A DNA stretch of 18,821 bases, from assembly GCA_015499985.1 (NCBI GenBank), contig JAAAUF010000746.1, positions 1 through 18,821 on the forward strand, given 5' to 3'. The position numbers were made by a program, and so were the translations under genes. The notes under the pieces are model-generated. The model did not search any database and was not told the DNA's origin. It was given only the letters and a program-made list of their open reading frames with translations. Shown here piece by piece: positions 15,874-18,821 of the stretch. The DNA comes from Haplosporangium gracile. Its lineage: Eukaryota; Mortierellomycota; Mortierellomycetes; Mortierellales; Mortierellaceae. How positions within the stretch are numbered: the first letter of the stretch is position 1; the number at the start of each line of letters is the position of its first letter.

Positions 15874-17256
15874 ATGGGCAAGACATCAATCACCGACCTT
15901 CCCCTCGAGATTCACGACATGATCGCCGCGCTTCTTACCTATAACGACCTCGCTCTCTGCACCCGCGTCAGTCAAGCCTGGAACACGATATATAACCCTA
16001 TCGTCTGGAAACACGTTGGAGATTACTCGGTTCCTAAAGTCTCGGTCCACGAAGTATATTGTTGCCGGTTCCCCAAAGCGCGAAAGCCCTCAAATGCTCG
16101 AGAGCAGGATCCTTCCGACACGGAAGAGCAAGACTCTTTGGATGCTGAGGAGAAGCAGCATATCTCCGACACCGAAGAGGAGCAAGTCTTCGCAGATACT
16201 GATGCTGAAGAGCAAGACCCCTCAGTCGCTGATGGACAGGAAGCCTTGAGCATTGAAGAACAGGATTTCTGTGTAGTTGAAGAAGAGGAGGGGCAGAAAG
16301 AGGAAAGTGACAACCGGACCTGGGCGGGCAAGTTCATGCAATGTGTCAGCAGAGGAGCACTGAAGACGCATGGCCATCATATCCAATCCCTACGCCTACA
16401 AGCCGAGACCATATCCTTAAAGATGATTCTGGAAAATAGTCCGCCCACCTTTCCTCAGTTAACGTCGGTCTGTATCGATGGCATGTACGACGGCGAAGTT
16501 GAGGGGGATGTGGTCGACTTCTTTAACCGCTGTTCCGCCGGACTGAAAGAGTTCGTCTACCATCCACGCGAAAAGGACGTCCTTGCCAGCTCTTATCTCG
16601 ACTTTCGAGACTTGGCTGTTAAGGCGCTGATCAAACACGCCGCCACGCTGGAGATCTTTCGCCTGGACGGGAATTATGCCTGTTACGAGGAAGAGATTAA
16701 CCAGATGCTGTGTTCGCTACCCAACCTCAAGGTGTTTTACATCGGGACCAGTCGTGAGGACATGCGAGGTGGCAGTCTGTGCGCGAAAGAGATGGTGAGT
16801 TCAGAGTGGGTCTGCGATAACCTGGAGGTCTTTGGTTGCGGGATCAAGGGCATCCCACGACCGGATATCAAGCCTGCAAACAAGTACTTCCGGACAGGAA
16901 CAGCGGAGGAGAGCCTCGAACTCCATCATCAAGTCTATACAAAGCTCGGGAAACTCACCAAGCTGCGGGAGCTCACGTTACGGTCTCGTGTCATCAGGCC
17001 TGCCTACTGGGGTCCACCACCCATAGTCGACATCTACCGACAATACGATTGCCTAGCGATGACTCTAGCGAGCGGCCTAGAATTACTGAAGGATCTCAAG
17101 GACTTGGAGCGTCTTGTCATTTATGATGCGGAGATTGGCCTTCATAAGCGTGCCGAGCAGAAGTGGGTTACTGAAAACTGGCCCAAGGTTGACATCCGGT
17201 GCTCGCAATACATTCCTAATTATGATGAGGAAGAGACTGAGGATGAGTCGGCTTGA
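15874..17256 (+). CDS. F-box/LRR-like protein, copy 5 (only intact member)
   Basis: ATG at 15874 gives 460 aa with no interruption; the frame is open further upstream, but this ATG matches the start of the other copies (MGKTSITDLPLEIHDMI). F-box at residues 5-47 (ITDLPLEIHDMI to PIVWKHV), the Skp1-binding module of SCF ubiquitin ligases. Residues 51-148 are a Glu/Asp/Gln-rich insert with imperfect repeats (EEQDPSDTEEQD, EEQDPSVADGQE) absent from all other copies. LRR-like sequence follows (ENSPPTFPQLTSVCIDG, LIKHAATLEIFRLDG, LCSLPNLKVFYIG), then the family core EWVCDNLEVFGCGIKGIPRP, KLTKLRELTL, LAMTLASGLELLKDLKDLE, and an acidic end. By analogy it would bring a target to ubiquitination; no target is known. 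It is a fast-evolving lineage-specific family, so function beyond the F-box is inference. Confidence 0.85.
   Translation: MGKTSITDLPLEIHDMIAALLTYNDLALCTRVSQAWNTIYNPIVWKHVGDYSVPKVSVHEVYCCRFPKARKPSNAREQDPSDTEEQDSLDAEEKQHISDTEEEQVFADTDAEEQDPSVADGQEALSIEEQDFCVVEEEEGQKEESDNRTWAGKFMQCVSRGALKTHGHHIQSLRLQAETISLKMILENSPPTFPQLTSVCIDGMYDGEVEGDVVDFFNRCSAGLKEFVYHPREKDVLASSYLDFRDLAVKALIKHAATLEIFRLDGNYACYEEEINQMLCSLPNLKVFYIGTSREDMRGGSLCAKEMVSSEWVCDNLEVFGCGIKGIPRPDIKPANKYFRTGTAEESLELHHQVYTKLGKLTKLRELTLRSRVIRPAYWGPPPIVDIYRQYDCLAMTLASGLELLKDLKDLERLVIYDAEIGLHKRAEQKWVTENWPKVDIRCSQYIPNYDEEETEDESA
16084..16315 (+). repeat. Acidic repeat insert within copy 5
   Basis: An in-frame stretch of about 78 codons built from imperfect short repeats of GAAGAGCAAGAC-type sequence encodes a strongly acidic, probably disordered linker between the F-box and the LRR-like region. 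Copies 2, 3, 4 and 6 pass directly from F-box to LRR-like region without it. Repeat expansion by slippage is the likely origin. Confidence 0.7.
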
Positions 17257-17367
17257 GAAAAAGCTGAGGGATGGAAGACGTGCACAAACGACGAAGAACG
17301 TGACGACACTGGGATGCAGCAGGAAATGCATCAGAACACGGAAGACCGTGTCTAGTGCGGACAGGTT

Positions 17368-17373
17368 AATAAA
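17368..17373 (+). terminator. AATAAA polyadenylation signal of copy 5
   Basis: A consensus AATAAA lies about 112 nt after the stop codon of the intact copy 5, a normal distance for a fungal 3' end. Confidence 0.5.
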
Positions 17374-17615
17374 AGTTTATATTCTTTTGTTCGAGATGGT
17401 CAAGATTGGGGATGAAGCTCGACAGTAGGCTAGCATGTTGCTTATTATCGTTTTGTCAAAGTACAAAACAACATGCCCCGCCACCACACTTTCGCAGATG
17501 GTCCAATGTGGCGTGCGCCTGCGGAGATTATTTACCTTCAAATTATTTTTTGATTGCTCACATCTTTTCTTCGCACCCATCAACCACCAACAAAGAAAGC
17601 ACCGGGCTAGCCACC
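17374..17615 (+). promoter_or_regulatory. Leader/promoter region of copy 6
   Basis: The spacer between the copy 5 signal and the ATG of copy 6 ends in CATCTTTTCTTCGC, then CATCAACCACCAACAAAG and a CCACCATGA start context. The CAA-rich leader resembles those of copies 2, 3 and 4. No clear TATA element is seen. Confidence 0.35.
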
Positions 17616-18374
17616 ATGAGTACACCGTCTTTCGATCAGCTTCCTTTGGAGATCCAGGAAATGATTATATTGAATCTCTCCCAACACGACCTGGCGGCCT
17701 GTATCCGCGTTTCCCGATCCTGGAAGGCTAAGTTCAACCGAACCCTCTGGAGACATATTGAAGTGCATGAGGACAGTAGCAGCATGTAGTTTAAAAACGC
17801 CATCAACTGGGCAAACACATTCCTGAAGCGCGCGTCCGCAGAGGCCTTAAGAAGCAACGGTCACTTTGTTGAAACGCTGCGTTTAAACTGTGACCTAGTC
17901 GACGGATATTTTGAGGCGTTCATGGATACCTGCACACCTTATTTCTCGCAGTTGACATCGGCAGAGCTTGAGAGGATGGGGGTTGAGCATAATGATGACA
18001 GGATTGTGGCGTTTCTTGTCAGAGTTACTGTCTTGCGTTCCGGATGTGGTGTGTCCTGAATAGCAGGATGCAGTTTGGGCGCAAGTCGATTGAGGCGTTG
18101 CTGAGGCATGCTTTGACGCTGAAGGTGTTGTACGAGAAGCTTATATTTTAATGGTGAGAGCGAGCGGAGCTGGTTCCAGGAGCAATGGCCGAATGCGGGG
18201 GTGGAGACTACAGAATATTTGGAGGAGCGAGAGAATGTTTTCCCCGGTAATACCGAATTTGAAGACGGAACCGACGATGTTGAGGATGAAAAAGAGGCTG
18301 TTGATAGTGGCGATGTGAAGGATGAAGAGGATAAAGAGGATGAGGAGGATAAGGAGGATGCGGAGGATGCCTGA
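17616..18374 (+). pseudogene. F-box/LRR family copy 6, internally deleted
   Basis: ATG at 17616 opens MSTPSFDQLPLEIQEMI; the F-box is intact (SQHDLAACIRVSRSWKAKF, LWRHIEV). TAG at 17787-17789 stops it after 57 residues. The frame then continues EALRSNGHFVETLRLNCD and YFSQLTSAELERMG, changes frame near 18050, and reads MQFGRKSIEALLRHALTLKV. At about 18135-18155 it jumps to the far C-terminus (NGESERSWFQEQWPNAG), matching copy 4's INGDTEQSWFAEHWPHA. The whole LRR core with WVC-LEVF and IPRPDIT, roughly 150 codons, is missing, a clean internal deletion. The end is a strongly acidic repeat (EDKEDEEDKEDAEDA) to TGA at 18372-18374. It belongs with copies 3 and 4. Confidence 0.8.
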
Positions 18375-18495
18375 TAGTTCTTCGTTAGCATTTAAAAAGG
18401 CATAAAAAAATAATTGTGTCTGCCGCAGGCTTGTACGAAAACCTAAATTTTTCAGGAACGATCAATGATCGTAAGTGGGTTGAGTCACAACGACC

Positions 18496-18519
18496 CTTTT
18501 TTTTTTTTTTTTTTTTTTT
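18496..18519 (+). repeat. Poly-T run
   Basis: A run of about 24 T residues within a T-rich stretch; either a retroposed poly-A tail on the minus strand or an ordinary AT-rich promoter tract for the small frame downstream. Confidence 0.6.
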
Positions 18520-18612
18520 GCTCTTACGCACTATTTCACGCCCACTTCTTTTTTTCTTGTTCACTCTTTTTTCTTCCTACCAAAGCAATCAAACTTTTCA
18601 ACACATTCAACC

Positions 18613-18738
18613 ATGAGAGCTGTAAGGAACAATGCACAACGACGTTCACTAAGCAAAGGATTACACTTCATAGGACATGGAAACAGGAATGGAATGTTCG
18701 TCTTAAGGAATGCCATGGGCGAACCAACAAAAAAGTGA
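18613..18738 (+). CDS. Possible short protein or first exon
   Basis: ATG at 18613 follows a fungal-type leader (TTTTCTTCCTACC, then CAACACATTCAACC) and encodes 41 residues, MRAVRNNAQRRSLSKGL and ending MGEPTKK, stop at 18736-18738. The ATG context (CAACCATGA) is good and the peptide is basic. No family is recognised. It could be the first exon of a gene cut by the window end, or chance. Confidence 0.25.
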   Translation: MRAVRNNAQRRSLSKGLHFIGHGNRNGMFVLRNAMGEPTKK

Positions 18739-18821
18739 TCACAATGAAGGACATGGCACTCATCCACCCGCCTACGACGTTTCTTTCAAAAACAACCCCC
18801 CTTCTCCCCCCCCCCCCCCCC

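Noticed and set aside
16023..16337. Ser/Cys-rich minus-strand frame
   Set aside because: Antisense of the acidic repeat insert of copy 5.
17939..18391. 150-residue Ser-rich minus-strand frame
   Set aside because: Antisense of copy 6; the serine run is the complement of the GAGGAT acidic repeat.
18781..18821. C-rich end of the window as a telomere or structural signal
   Set aside because: A plain poly-C run without a telomere-type repeat unit; it may be a contig edge or homopolymer artefact.

Overview
The window looks like nuclear DNA of an early-diverging fungus, most likely Mortierellomycota. The evidence is the short (about 95-110 nt) GT-AG introns, CT-rich and CAA-rich 5' leaders, AATAAA signals after several genes, and an expanded family of F-box plus leucine-rich-repeat-like proteins of the kind seen in Mortierella-type genomes. 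The taxonomic call is inference from family resemblance, not a database match.

Layout. Positions 1-1450 hold no recognisable gene but contain four 22-bp repeats with a palindromic core (401-488), lying between a purine-rich and a pyrimidine-rich tract. From 1.5 kb to the end runs a same-strand series of seven related F-box/LRR loci: copy 1 (about 1499-2604, no F-box, frameshifted), an F-box scrap (6829-6990), copy 2 (9119-10312, one stop in the F-box), copy 3 (12725-13883, 13-bp duplication), copy 4 (14099-15243, two stops and a frameshift), copy 5 (15874-17256, the only intact one, 460 aa, with an acidic insert) and copy 6 (17616-18374, nonsense codon and a large internal deletion). The copies form two subtypes, 2/5 and 3/4/6.

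Unrelated material is interspersed. There is a heavily mutated S41-type peptidase-like pseudogene (3944-6112) and a minus-strand two-exon reading frame of unknown function (6437-6804). A nested repeat zone (7043-8958) holds a large foldback element and a terminal-inverted-repeat element with TAAGCGTAATG repeats; the latter carries its own small spliced gene, broken by two extra A residues. Further on are a truncated Helitron protein relic (10674-12040) and a 105-bp hAT-like MITE with a recognisable 8-bp target-site duplication (12385-12489).

The region reads as a birth-and-death gene cluster: same-strand duplicates of a putative SCF substrate-adaptor family, most recently disabled by small lesions, in a neighbourhood that accumulates transposons. 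Only copy 5 can encode a full-length adaptor (F-box to bind Skp1, C-terminal region presumably to bind a target). Several lesions lie in homopolymers or short duplications, so assembly error must be excluded before the decay is taken at face value.
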